From positions 744,001 to 808,000 of the forward strand of contig NZ_CP163439.1 of assembly GCF_041052385.1 (NCBI RefSeq): a stretch of 64,000 nucleotides of DNA, written 5' to 3'. Below are positions 27,836 through 36,122 of this stretch, in pieces. The notes under the pieces are model-generated. The model was not told the DNA's origin and did no database searches. It worked only from the letters and a program-made list of their open reading frames with translations. Both the position numbers and the translations under genes were made by a program. Numbering within the stretch: position 1 is the stretch's first letter; each line of letters starts with the position of its first letter. Source of the stretch: Streptomyces sp. R28 (GTDB lineage: Bacteria > Actinomycetota > Actinomycetes > Streptomycetales > Streptomycetaceae).

Positions 27836-28193
27836 GCGCCATCCCCTCCCCCTTGAGGACAGCGCGACCCTAGATCATCCGTACGTCAACCGCACCCGGA
27901 AAAGCCCGTACCGCCCCCTCCCGACTCGCCGAACCAGTTCCCCTGAGACCTGCTCCGACCAGATGTCCCACGTCGATGCGCCGGCCCGTGCCGTGCCGTA
28001 ATCCGCTGGTGTACGAGGTGGCACGGACCCACGACTGGCGGCGGGACCAATTCCGTAACCGTCCGGCGCACGCTCGATCACACCACCTCCCCCGCCCGCC
28101 ACCTGGTCCGTGCGGCAGGGAAGTATGAGCCCACCATCCACCCCGCGGCCTGGGGTTCTCTCCTTCCGGGCCTGATAGTCAGAGGATCCACTC
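27836..28193. other. Divergent intergenic region
   Basis: About 360 bases between the DsbA-like and lipoprotein genes, which diverge. It should hold both promoters. No clear boxes identified; open frames across it lack signatures. Confidence 0.4.
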
Positions 28194-28865
28194 TTGATTC
28201 ACCACCGGCCGGTGACCCTGATTCTGGTGCTCTCGGGACTGATGCTCTCGGCATGCGCCTCGGGCTCACCCTCGCGAGCGAAAACCGGCCGGCAGGTGGT
28301 CCTCGACCGGCTGGGCGCAGCTGAGGACACCCCCTACTCGGCCGCAATCAAGGCCGTCACTCAGTCCGGACCCAGAAGACTGCAACTCATGGTCGGACGG
28401 ATCAACTTCAACGCGCCCTTGACGGGGCTCACGACGGAAACGACCGCGCAGTACACCGACGACGTCGTGATCACCCGGCAGAAGGTGTACCGGCGTGCGA
28501 GCGGCTCCCACGGTGTGTGGCAGGAGTTCCCCGCGTCCGCGGCCAAGGGTGGCATTCCCACGGACCGGCTTCCGCGGTACGTGCACCTCATACTCGGTCA
28601 CGGCGGCTCGGTGCACCGAGGGAGCGAACCCGTCCGTGTGTCGGCCCGCCTCACCCCGAAAGACATCGAATCGGTCGACAGGACCGTCGGGCGCAATCTG
28701 CGCCCCGCCACCTCAATCGACGCCGCCGTATGGATCGACGAGGAGGGCCGAATCGTACGCGTACGCCAGGACATCCACTTCGCGTCCGACCCGGACATTC
28801 AGAACACGCTCACGCTCACCGATTTCAAGGGCGCCGTTTCGGTGAGCGCACCGGTCGCGAGGTGA
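28194..28865 (+). CDS. Secreted lipoprotein of unknown function
   Basis: 223 residues from TTG at 28194 (AGAGGA nine bases upstream). Signal peptide with lipobox LSAC (Cys about residue 21), so exported and lipid-anchored outside the membrane. The mature part is a beta-rich single domain: MVGRINFNAPLTGLTTETTA, ARLTPKDIESVDRTVGRNLR, DAAVWIDEEGRIVRVRQDIH. The repeated strands resemble LppX/LprG-type lipid-binding lipoproteins of actinobacteria, but this is only a resemblance. Divergent from the DsbA-like gene. Confidence 0.75.
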   Translation: MIHHRPVTLILVLSGLMLSACASGSPSRAKTGRQVVLDRLGAAEDTPYSAAIKAVTQSGPRRLQLMVGRINFNAPLTGLTTETTAQYTDDVVITRQKVYRRASGSHGVWQEFPASAAKGGIPTDRLPRYVHLILGHGGSVHRGSEPVRVSARLTPKDIESVDRTVGRNLRPATSIDAAVWIDEEGRIVRVRQDIHFASDPDIQNTLTLTDFKGAVSVSAPVAR

Positions 28866-29147
28866 ACGTCATTCAGGTCGTGGCAGGAGTCTGCGGCAAA
28901 GAGATCAGCGACCGGCCAACCGTTCGCGCCACCAAGTCCCCGGATCAGCACGGGACTGGTCGTGGCACTCGTCGTCCCGTCCTCGCGTTCGGTGCGCACG
29001 ATCATCCGTCGCGCGCTGTTTCTCAGCATGCCCGCGAAGGGATCGCAAGTCGCTTGTTCGTTCGAGCCGCGACACCGTGCTCCATGCGGCGTTAGAGTGC
29101 CGTCGCTCCCACGCCCAGCTGAAGGCCACAGGAAGGCAGCGCGTTCC
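28866..29147. other. Intergenic, 280 bases
   Basis: No convincing gene. A minus frame of about 75 codons overlaps the lipoprotein 3' end but has no signature or ribosome-binding site. Confidence 0.4.
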
Positions 29148-29810
29148 GTGAACCATCCCCACGAATCCACCGGCTCTGTCGGCGAGCGCCGCCTGCAACA
29201 CCTTCTCGGCACGGCCGAACAGGCCGCCACCTTCTACGACCGCCAGGTGCAGACCCGTCTCACGCCGCAGATGGCGGACTTCATAGGGCGGCAAACCATG
29301 GCGTTCCTGTCCACGTCGGACGCCAGCGGAGCCTGCGACGTCACATTCCGTGCCGGTCCCCCGGGCTTCGTCACCGTGCTGGACGACGGCACCCTCACCT
29401 ACCCCGAGTACCGTGGGAACGGGGTCCTCGCCAGCGCGGGAAACATCACCGAGAACCCGCATATCGGCCTGCTCTTCGTCGACTTCACGCATGACCACAT
29501 CGGCTTGCACGTCAATGGCGCAGCTCGGCTCCACGGGGACGAGGAGCAGCGGCGGACCTACCCCCGCCTTCCCGTGGACACCGCTCCTGGACGCAGGCCC
29601 GAATTCTGGGTGCACATCACCGTCGAAGAGGCGTATGTGCACTGCTCCAAGCACATCCCCCATCTCGAGCCGGCCCCCCGTCCGCGCCCGGGGTCCCATC
29701 GGCCAAAGGATGCCGACTACTTCGCCCCCCGCGCGGAGCACCAGTCCCCGCCTTACGAGGGCATGCAGACTTCGGGAACACGCACCGGACCGCTGCCGGG
29801 CAGGGGATGA
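29148..29810 (+). CDS. Pyridoxamine 5'-phosphate oxidase-like flavin protein
   Basis: 220 residues from GTG at 29148 (AGGAAGG upstream). PNPOx-like split-barrel protein: ERRLQHLLGTAEQAATFYDR, MADFIGRQTMAFLSTSDASG, DVTFRAGPPGFVTVLDDGTL, YPEYRGNGVLASAGNITENP (a classic motif of the family) and HIGLLFVDFTHDHIGLHVNG. Such proteins bind FMN or F420 and reduce unknown substrates. The C-terminal ~45 residues are Pro/Arg-rich and probably disordered. Stands alone. Confidence 0.88.
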   Translation: MNHPHESTGSVGERRLQHLLGTAEQAATFYDRQVQTRLTPQMADFIGRQTMAFLSTSDASGACDVTFRAGPPGFVTVLDDGTLTYPEYRGNGVLASAGNITENPHIGLLFVDFTHDHIGLHVNGAARLHGDEEQRRTYPRLPVDTAPGRRPEFWVHITVEEAYVHCSKHIPHLEPAPRPRPGSHRPKDADYFAPRAEHQSPPYEGMQTSGTRTGPLPGRG

Positions 29811-30114
29811 CCCGGCGTTGACCTGGGCGCCCGTCAGAGGTACCGGGGCTTCTGCGGGACATGTGGACGTCGAACGACGCGTCAGGCGCCGGCCGGCCGT
29901 CACGCCATGAACGGTGGCCGATCTGGCGTGCCTTGCCGAGCCGGCGGACGTGTCCCCGACGGACCCGCCTTGGCTGCTGCTACGGCGGCCGCCGCCGGGG
30001 GCACAACGTACCCCGGCCCTGCGCGCGGCAGGTCGCCCGGAAGGCCAGGGTACGAGCGTTACTGATCCCGGGAAGCAGGGCCGTCTTGTGTCGACGAGCG
30101 CCCTGAGCGCACTG
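29811..30114. other. Intergenic between converging genes
   Basis: About 300 bases, GC-rich, no gene or clear hairpin recognised. Confidence 0.4.
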
Positions 30115-31833
30115 TCACGGCGCCATCTCGTAGGCCCCGGACAGCGCCTCCACACGCTCCCAGACGCGTCCCGAACGCGCTTCGTCGACGACGGGACGAC
30201 GAACGGCACCGAGCGCCCAGCGCTGCTGATCCGCAGTCGCGGAGTCCTTGCCGTACAGCTCGACGGCGAAGGCGGAGAAGTCGCGGACGAGGACGGAGAA
30301 CAGCTCGTCGAGCACGTCCTCGTCAAGCCCCGTCAGGCGGGCCTGCTCCAGGATCAGCTGGCCGTGCACCACGAGCGCGAACAGCTGGCCGACGGCGAGA
30401 AGGAGATCGAGATCGCGGCTCTGCTCCTCGTCGGGGGCTGCGGTGGCGACGAACTCGCACAGGGCGTCGGCCTGCTCCCGGAAGCGGGCGACGTTCGGTA
30501 CCCCGGCGTATGCGTCGTAGGCGGGGCGCCAGTCGTGGAAGCGTACGGAGCCAAGGCCACGGGCCGGTCCCTGTTCGAAGAGGAACGTGTCGTCCGCCGC
30601 GTCGAGGCGGGTCGGCACGGCCGCGAACTCGGCCGGGTTCAGGAGGTGGTTACGCATGAACTTGAGGATCAGTGCGAGGTTCACGTGCACCGTGCCTTCG
30701 AGCTTCGGCAGCCCTCGGATCTCGACCGCGGCTTGCGCGAAGTAGGTGTCCTTCTCGAAGCCCTTGGCGGCGATCACGTCCCACATCAGGTCGATGACCT
30801 TCTCGCCCTCCGTGGTCACCTTCATCTTCGTCATCGGATTGAACAGCAGATAGCGGCGGTCGTCCGAAGAGGCGGAGCGGAAGTAGTCGACGGCGCGGTC
30901 ACTGAACAACTTCATGCCGACGAGGCGGACGTAGGCGTCGGCCAACTCGCGGCGCACGTGCGGGAAGGCCGTGACGGGGCGGCCGTACAGGATCCGATTG
31001 TGCGCGTGGGTCACTGCCTCGTACATCGCGTGCTCGCAGATGCCGATCGAGGCGGTGCAGAGGTTGAACTTGCCAACATTGACGGTGTTGAGAGCGGCGT
31101 CGAAGGCGGCGCGGCCGGTGTGCAGGACGTCGTCCGGGCCCACCGGGTAGCCCTCGAGGCGGAACTCGCTGACGTACTTCGAGGAGTCGACGACGTTCTT
31201 CACGAGGTGATAGGCCGGGTGGCGGCTGTCGGCGGCGAAGAAGACGTAGCCGTCGGGGCCCTCGATGTCGGTGCGCCGGCCGAAGACCGAGACCAGCCCG
31301 GCGGCGTTGCCGTTGCCGATGTAGTACTTGGAACCCGACGCCGTGAAGCCGCCGTTGCCGTCCGGCGTCAGCAGCATGTCGGTGGAGTAGATGTCGGCGC
31401 CATGGGTCTTCTCGGAGAGGCCGAAAGCGAACACCTCCCCCTGGGCGAGGAGTTCCGCCGCGCGGGTGCGAGCCGCGCTGTTGTCGCTCTGCCAGACCGG
31501 GCCGAGACCGAGGATGGTCACCTGCCATGCGTACCAGTAGTCGAGACCGTAGAACCCGAAGATCTCGTTGAGGGCGGCGATCCGGGCCGTGTCCCAGCGC
31601 TGGTCCTCGTGTCCGGCGGCGCCGGCCGGGGTGAGGAAGGTGGCGAACAGTCCTTCCTTGGCTGCGAACGCCAGGAAATCGGCCAGCCAGGCGCGGGAAC
31701 GGTAGTCCTCGATGAGCCTGCGCTTGCCGCGGTCCTCGAACCAGTCGACGGTGGCACGCAGCAACCTGCGGGTCTCGGGGTCGAACTGCGCGGGGTCGTA
31801 CGTGCGGGGGTTGAAGAGGAGGGGGTCGGCCAT
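30115..31833 (-). CDS. Acyl-CoA dehydrogenase
   Basis: 572 residues from the ATG at 31833. FAD-dependent acyl-CoA dehydrogenase: N-terminal helical domain (to about 130), beta domain with the FAD motifs VFAFGLSEKTHGADIYSTDM and FTASGSKYYIGNGNAAGLVS, and C-terminal helical domain with FNLCTASIGICEHAMYEAVT and YGRPVTAFPHVRRELADAYV. It is longer than the ~380-residue medium-chain enzymes and resembles the long acyl-CoA dehydrogenases of actinobacteria that have an extra C-terminal domain. It lies 76 bases downstream of the padR gene on the same strand, so PadR and its operator probably control it. The substrate chain is unknown. Confidence 0.92.
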   Translation of the reverse strand: MADPLLFNPRTYDPAQFDPETRRLLRATVDWFEDRGKRRLIEDYRSRAWLADFLAFAAKEGLFATFLTPAGAAGHEDQRWDTARIAALNEIFGFYGLDYWYAWQVTILGLGPVWQSDNSAARTRAAELLAQGEVFAFGLSEKTHGADIYSTDMLLTPDGNGGFTASGSKYYIGNGNAAGLVSVFGRRTDIEGPDGYVFFAADSRHPAYHLVKNVVDSSKYVSEFRLEGYPVGPDDVLHTGRAAFDAALNTVNVGKFNLCTASIGICEHAMYEAVTHAHNRILYGRPVTAFPHVRRELADAYVRLVGMKLFSDRAVDYFRSASSDDRRYLLFNPMTKMKVTTEGEKVIDLMWDVIAAKGFEKDTYFAQAAVEIRGLPKLEGTVHVNLALILKFMRNHLLNPAEFAAVPTRLDAADDTFLFEQGPARGLGSVRFHDWRPAYDAYAGVPNVARFREQADALCEFVATAAPDEEQSRDLDLLLAVGQLFALVVHGQLILEQARLTGLDEDVLDELFSVLVRDFSAFAVELYGKDSATADQQRWALGAVRRPVVDEARSGRVWERVEALSGAYEMAP

Positions 31834-31854
31834 GGATGTCCGCCTTCCGAGGGT

Positions 31855-31882
31855 TGAGGGTGAAGGGTGAAGGGCTGAAGGT
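31855..31882. repeat. Heptamer repeat before acyl-CoA dehydrogenase
   Basis: Units of GGGTGAA (about three, partly degenerate) 20-50 bases upstream of the acyl-CoA dehydrogenase start, between it and padR. Confidence 0.6.
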
Positions 31883-31909
31883 CGCGGAGCGCGGGCGGCG
31901 GCCGGCAGT

Positions 31910-32476
31910 TCAGGCATGCGGGTGTGACGTGCCGAGCCGGCGGAGGGTGGCGAGTACGTCGTCGAGCCATGCGATGGTCATCCGCTCGTACGCGATGCCG
32001 CCGCGCAGCACGACATGCTGCAGCTCCTGACCGGCGTCGAGCGGGGTGGGAGCCGCCGGGCCGGTGAAGTCGCGCAGCTCCCCCGCCAGATAGTGCGCGA
32101 GCCGGTCGCTGTGCACCTGGCGGTGCCGTTCGACCTCACGGATCAGCACGGACGGGTCGTCGAAGGCTGCGCCGCGGATCTTCACGGCGAGTTCGTGCCG
32201 GATGCTCTCGGGGTGGATCGATTCGTGCAGCCACTGGGAGAGGGCGGCGCGGCCGGGGCCTACGACGCAGTACTCCTTCTTGTCCGGTCGGCTCTGCTGC
32301 GGCATCTCACGGACGGCAAGCAGGCCATCGCTCTCCATGCGCTTGAGAACGCGGTAGATCTGCTGGTGCGTGGCGGTCCAGAAGTATCCGATGGACCGTT
32401 CGAACCGCCGGGCCAGCTCATATCCGGAGCCCGGCTTCTCCAGCAGGGAGACGAGGATCGCGTGCTCAAGCGCCAT
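31910..32476 (-). CDS. PadR family transcriptional regulator
   Basis: 188 residues. N-terminal winged helix typical of PadR: MALEHAILVSLLEKPGSGYE, LARRFERSIGYFWTATHQQI, YRVLKRMESDGLLAVREMPQ; then the C-terminal dimerisation helices (LIREVERHRQVHSDRLAHYL). A perfect 8+8 palindrome lies 12 bases upstream, so it almost certainly represses itself and, by read-through, the acyl-CoA dehydrogenase. PadR repressors usually respond to phenolic acids or other small molecules; the ligand here is unknown. Confidence 0.93.
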   Translation of the reverse strand: MALEHAILVSLLEKPGSGYELARRFERSIGYFWTATHQQIYRVLKRMESDGLLAVREMPQQSRPDKKEYCVVGPGRAALSQWLHESIHPESIRHELAVKIRGAAFDDPSVLIREVERHRQVHSDRLAHYLAGELRDFTGPAAPTPLDAGQELQHVVLRGGIAYERMTIAWLDDVLATLRRLGTSHPHA

Positions 32477-32488
32477 GCCCCGATCCTT

Positions 32489-32508
32489 CTATGCAACTCG
32501 TTGCATAG
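32489..32508. promoter_or_regulatory. PadR operator
   Basis: CTATGCAA-CTCG-TTGCATAG: perfect 8-bp inverted repeat with a 4-base spacer immediately upstream of padR. It fits the ATGCAA...TTGCAT type operators bound by PadR-family repressors. Confidence 0.85.
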
Positions 32509-32545
32509 CCAAGTGGCGCTGCCCAGGTGAGACAGGGCTCACCCG

Positions 32546-33139
32546 GTGGCACTGCCCCTGTGTGAGCGTGCCTTGGCGATCGACGAATCGCTCGAGCGGA
32601 GGGATGCGGAAATCGGCTTCGCCCTGATTACCCTGGCGCAGATCCACCGGGACCGTTGCGCGCCGGAGCGAGCGCGCCCGATGGCGGAACGTGCTCTGAG
32701 CCTGCACGAGTCCTGTCTGCCGGCGGAAAGTCCCGCCATCGCGACGGACTTGGCCACCCTGGCGCGAATCCGACACCTTCGCGGTGATCACGAGGCACCG
32801 GTGCCATTGACCGAGCGGGCGCTGCGGATCGACGAGGCGGCGTACGGGCCGGACGCGCCGCTCCCGGCGCCTGAGCGTTCTCAGCGACGGCGAGGTGCTC
32901 ACGGTTCCGTCGGAAGGCTCCGGCGGTCGATCGAAGCCGCAAACTGGGTGGGCCGCCGCACGATCCCCCGGCGGCTGGGCTACACGGTCGCGAACCGCGT
33001 CTTCGACCCGGAGCTCCTGGGCACCGGTGCGCCGGTTCGAGATTTCACCGGCCGGATCAAAACAACGGCGAACATCTCCGGTCCCGCATTCAGGTTCGAG
33101 CCGCACGTCAAGGCATTCGGCGGGGACCTCAGCGCCTGA
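32546..33139 (+). pseudogene. Tetratricopeptide repeat protein fragment
   Basis: The first ~105 codons are TPR units of the kinesin-light-chain kind: LCERALAIDESLERRDAEIG, RARPMAERALSLHESCLPAE, LTERALRIDEAAYGPDAPLP, with about 42-residue spacing. Streptomyces has many such repeats in NB-ARC/TPR proteins. From about residue 110 the sequence loses the pattern and the rest looks like frameshifted or foreign sequence. The usual N-terminal ATPase is absent. Read as a fragment of a larger repeat protein. Confidence 0.65.
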
Positions 33140-33235
33140 AGCCGGTCGATCGGTACGACGGCGAGCCCTGGCCCGCCTGATGAGGCGGGCCGAAGCACCA
33201 GCTTTGTCCCCTCCAGCCCGTCGGCTTCCCCGCGC

Positions 33236-34510
33236 TCAGGCCAACTGCTCGGGCAGCGGCCGGGGATCGACGGCGCCGACGTGGCGGCGGGCCACCATGA
33301 GACCCGCCGCGACGAGGGCGGCGGCCAGCCCCAGCACGCCCACCGCACCGGCGAGACTGCCGACCGCCGACTCCACGGCCAGCAGGACGAGCGGGCAGAC
33401 GAACTCGCCGCCGAAGAAGGCCGCCATCCACAGACCGGTGCCACGACCGCGGTCCTCGAACGCCAGGCGCGACATGGCGCTCGTCAGAAGGGCCGGGAGC
33501 AGCATGCCCGTGCCCACGCAGTTGACCACCGCTCCGACGACCAGCAGCGGCGCGGTGTCCGCCAGGAACATCACCCCGAAGCCGACCGCGCAGACCGCGA
33601 GCACCGCGGGCAGCATCGGGTCCGGGGAGCGCTTCAGCCGAGCGAAGGTGATCGCTCCGGCCACCGTGGCGGCGCTCGCGACCGCGGTGGCCAGACCGAT
33701 GACACCCGTGTTCTCCACACCGAGTTCGTCGAGCAGGTACGCCATCTCCACCGGGACGGTGTAGAAGACCATCGCCCCGAAGAAGGTCAGGGCGCAGATA
33801 CCCGCCATCTGCCGCCAAGGGAAGGCGCGTCGGGCCCGCACCGTCGCCGTGCCGGCCGGGGCGTCGTCGGTGGCCGCGCGGGTGGCCGGGTTGGGCAGCG
33901 CGGAGGCCATCAGCGGGGCGAGGACCAGGCTCACGGCGTACACCCAGAAGGGCGCCTTCCAGCCTGCCGAGCCGGCGGCACCGCCGATCGCGAAGAAGAC
34001 GGTGGCCGAGGCGGAGGCGCACATGGTCTGCAGGGCGAGGTACTTCACCCGCTGTGGGCCGGTGTAGTAGTCGCCGATCAGCGTGGTGCAGCACGTCATG
34101 ATCGCGGCCTCGGCGACGCCCACCAGGGCGCGGCCGGCGATGATGGCGCCCAGCGAGTCAAGGTAGAGCGGGGCCGTTCCGAACACGGCGTACAGCACGG
34201 TCGCGACGATCAACAGGCGCTTGCGGCCCAGCCGGTCCACGATCACGCCGGCGAACGGTGCGAGCAGCGCCAGCGCCAACGCCGGGACGGTCAGGGCGAG
34301 CGGGACCAGCGCCTTGGCCCCCGGGACCGACTCGAAGTGGTCCTGCATCTTCGGCAGCACCGGGGCGATCAGCACCGCCCCCAGGATCGGCAGACAGCTG
34401 CCCGCCATCAGCAGGGTCACCCGCAGCAGATGAGCCGGTCCTGAGACGGCTACAGGTGACGGAGCGACATCATCGACCGCGGGGGGAGACAGCGGGACGG
34501 AACCAGGCAT
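33236..34510 (-). CDS. MFS transporter (drug efflux type)
   Basis: 424 residues, about twelve membrane helices, start at 34510 (GGAG upstream). MFS landmarks: LIAPVLPKMQDHF at helix 1, the loop-2/3 motif FAGVIVDRLGRKRLLIVATV, RALVGVAEAAIMTCCTTLIG at helices 4/5, and a second-half equivalent ARLKRSPDPML. It is likely a proton-coupled efflux pump for small molecules. It is followed at 200 bases by an unrelated TPR fragment. A palindrome at 34698 lies in its upstream region. Substrate unknown. Confidence 0.9.
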   Translation of the reverse strand: MPGSVPLSPPAVDDVAPSPVAVSGPAHLLRVTLLMAGSCLPILGAVLIAPVLPKMQDHFESVPGAKALVPLALTVPALALALLAPFAGVIVDRLGRKRLLIVATVLYAVFGTAPLYLDSLGAIIAGRALVGVAEAAIMTCCTTLIGDYYTGPQRVKYLALQTMCASASATVFFAIGGAAGSAGWKAPFWVYAVSLVLAPLMASALPNPATRAATDDAPAGTATVRARRAFPWRQMAGICALTFFGAMVFYTVPVEMAYLLDELGVENTGVIGLATAVASAATVAGAITFARLKRSPDPMLPAVLAVCAVGFGVMFLADTAPLLVVGAVVNCVGTGMLLPALLTSAMSRLAFEDRGRGTGLWMAAFFGGEFVCPLVLLAVESAVGSLAGAVGVLGLAAALVAAGLMVARRHVGAVDPRPLPEQLA

Positions 34511-34849
34511 GGCGACTCCATGGGACGGCGTACGGAAGCAGACATGCCTTTCACAGGCGCCGACGGCGCACGGCATGCTGAGGACGGGCCGCACGTCGGC
34601 CGCTGGTCCGGACAGCGGCGTGCGGGTAGGGACGACTATGGGCTGCCCGGAGTCCCCGCCACCATCCTCCGAGCGATCCGAATCCCGTATCCGGGCTATC
34701 CACCTGGTGGATGACCCCAGGAAAGATCACTGATGGCGTGGACGGCCGTTCCAGGCTTGCGCGGGCGGCGGTGTCCTGGAAGTCCGGCCGGACCGGGCCG
34801 CGGGACACCGCTCGCACCGACTCGCGGACGTCAGCGTGCCTGCGAGGCG
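34511..34849. other. Upstream region of MFS gene
   Basis: About 340 bases between two minus-strand genes. It contains the 7+1+7 palindrome listed separately. No gene recognised. Confidence 0.45.
34698..34712. promoter_or_regulatory. Operator-like palindrome upstream of MFS gene
   Basis: ATCCACC-T-GGTGGAT, a perfect 7-bp inverted repeat around one base, about 190 bases upstream of the MFS start. It looks like a repressor site (TetR/GntR style), but no regulator gene is adjacent. Confidence 0.5.
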
Positions 34850-35299
34850 TCAGCGGACCGGCAGCGGCAGGACGCGCCGGTACGCGAGAACGGCCACGAC
34901 CCCGACCACGACGTGCATGACCATCAGTGCGGCGACGGCCAGCGGACCCTTGCCGGGCGTGTCACCGCCGAGCAGGGCCAGGTCGGGTACGAACGAGACG
35001 ACCACGGCGACGGGCGCCAGCCACCGCAGCAATCCAGCCGCGTCCTTGGCCACTCGGCGGACAATCGCCCAGCCGATGGCACCGAGGACGACGCCGATCA
35101 CGGTCAGCGGCACGTAGGCGGGCGGGGTCAGCGGATCGAAGTCGTGCGACGCGCCGGCCGCACGGGCCAGCAGGGCCACCACCGCGTTCCCCACGGAGGC
35201 CACTACACCCGCCGCGAGGAGCCCGGCGGCCACCGTCAGGGCGCGAGAGCGCTGAGTGGGCGTGGCCGTCGAGACGGCATCGGAGACGGGACCGGGCAT
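34850..35299 (-). CDS. Small membrane protein, DUF6069-like
   Basis: 149 residues. Four membrane helices: ALTVAAGLLAAGVVASVGNA, VPLTVIGVVLGAIGWAIVRR, WLAPVAVVVSFVPDLALLGG, VAALMVMHVVVGVVAVLAYR. The spacing and the DFDPLTPPAYVPLTVIG loop fit DUF6069. Divergent from, and probably regulated by, the MarR gene. A frequent arrangement is a MarR repressor controlling such a membrane protein. No transport motif seen. Confidence 0.82.
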   Translation of the reverse strand: MPGPVSDAVSTATPTQRSRALTVAAGLLAAGVVASVGNAVVALLARAAGASHDFDPLTPPAYVPLTVIGVVLGAIGWAIVRRVAKDAAGLLRWLAPVAVVVSFVPDLALLGGDTPGKGPLAVAALMVMHVVVGVVAVLAYRRVLPLPVR

Positions 35300-35353
35300 G
35301 GGGACCTCCTGAGGAAGGACTCAAGACGGCAGGCGCCGCCCTGGGCGACAAAC

Positions 35354-35369
35354 GTTTGATTCTTCAAAC
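35354..35369. promoter_or_regulatory. MarR operator 1
   Basis: GTTTGA-TTCT-TCAAAC, a perfect 6+4+6 inverted repeat in the divergent region between the DUF6069-like gene and marR. Confidence 0.75.
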
Positions 35370-35391
35370 ATCGCCGCCACGCTACCCCACT

Positions 35392-35409
35392 TGTTTGATT
35401 TGGCAAACA
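35392..35409. promoter_or_regulatory. MarR operator 2
   Basis: TGTTTG-ATTTGG-CAAACA, a perfect 6+6+6 inverted repeat that shares the TTTGA/CAAAC half-sites with operator 1, 38 bases away. It ends 21 bases before the marR start. Confidence 0.75.
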
Positions 35410-35430
35410 CATCGCCCTAGGTTGGTCCCC

Positions 35431-35934
35431 ATGACTTCCACGCGGTGGCTCACTCCCGAGGAGATGCGAGCCTGGATCGACTTCATGGACTGCTCGACCC
35501 TGCTGAGCGACTACCTGGATCAGCAGCTACGCCGCGACGCGGGTATGACGCACGCGGACTACAGCCTTCTTGCCCGCCTGTCCGTGGCGCCCGAACGCAC
35601 CCTGGGAATGTCCTCGCTCGCCGAGCAGCTCAAGTTCACGCGCAGCCGGCTCACACGCGCGGTGATCCGCCTGGAGGAACCCGGCTACGTACGACGTCGG
35701 GACGACCCGGCTGACCGGCGCGGACAGCTTGTCGAACTCACCGACCAGGGCATGGAGTTGATGGCCAAGGCGGCCCCGGGCCATGTGGCCGCCGTCCGCC
35801 GCGCGGTCTTCGACGCGCTCAGCCCCGAACAGGCGGAGCAGCTAGCGGCCATCAGCGCAGCGATCATCACAGCCCTCAAGCAGGCCGACGAGCAGGACAC
35901 CTACCCGTCGACCCTGCCGTGGCTCCGCCGCTGA
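35431..35934 (+). CDS. MarR family transcriptional regulator
   Basis: 167 residues from the ATG at 35431. Winged helix-turn-helix: MTHADYSLLARLSVAPERTL, MSSLAEQLKFTRSRLTRAVI, RLEEPGYVRRRDDPADRRGQ (the wing with the DxRR signature), and a C-terminal dimer helix (LSPEQAEQLAAISAAIITAL). Two matching palindromes in the divergent promoter support autoregulation and control of the DUF6069-like gene. MarR proteins sense phenolic compounds or oxidants; ligand unknown. Confidence 0.92.
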   Translation: MTSTRWLTPEEMRAWIDFMDCSTLLSDYLDQQLRRDAGMTHADYSLLARLSVAPERTLGMSSLAEQLKFTRSRLTRAVIRLEEPGYVRRRDDPADRRGQLVELTDQGMELMAKAAPGHVAAVRRAVFDALSPEQAEQLAAISAAIITALKQADEQDTYPSTLPWLRR

Positions 35935-36122
35935 CGCCGTACCAGCCTCTCCCCGTAGAGGACTGTCGGGAAGACGAAGTGGTGGTCGTCGGTCAGGTCG
36001 CAGACGACGTCGAAGTAACAGCAGCCTGGCTCATCGGTGAAGGAACGCTCGGTGTTCTTCTCGATGCGCGCAGGGCCTCGTGCGGGGTGACCATGCCCGT
36101 GGCACCGACCTGTCTCCGCCCA

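Noticed and set aside
28799..29029. Possible small precursor peptide on the minus strand (MLRNSARRMIVRTEREDG...)
   Set aside because: Considered as RiPP precursor, but no modifying enzyme nearby, overlaps the lipoprotein 3' end, no leader/core pattern.
29914..31857. Long plus frame antisense to acyl-CoA dehydrogenase
   Set aside because: No signature, composition typical of shadow frames, real gene clearly on the minus strand.
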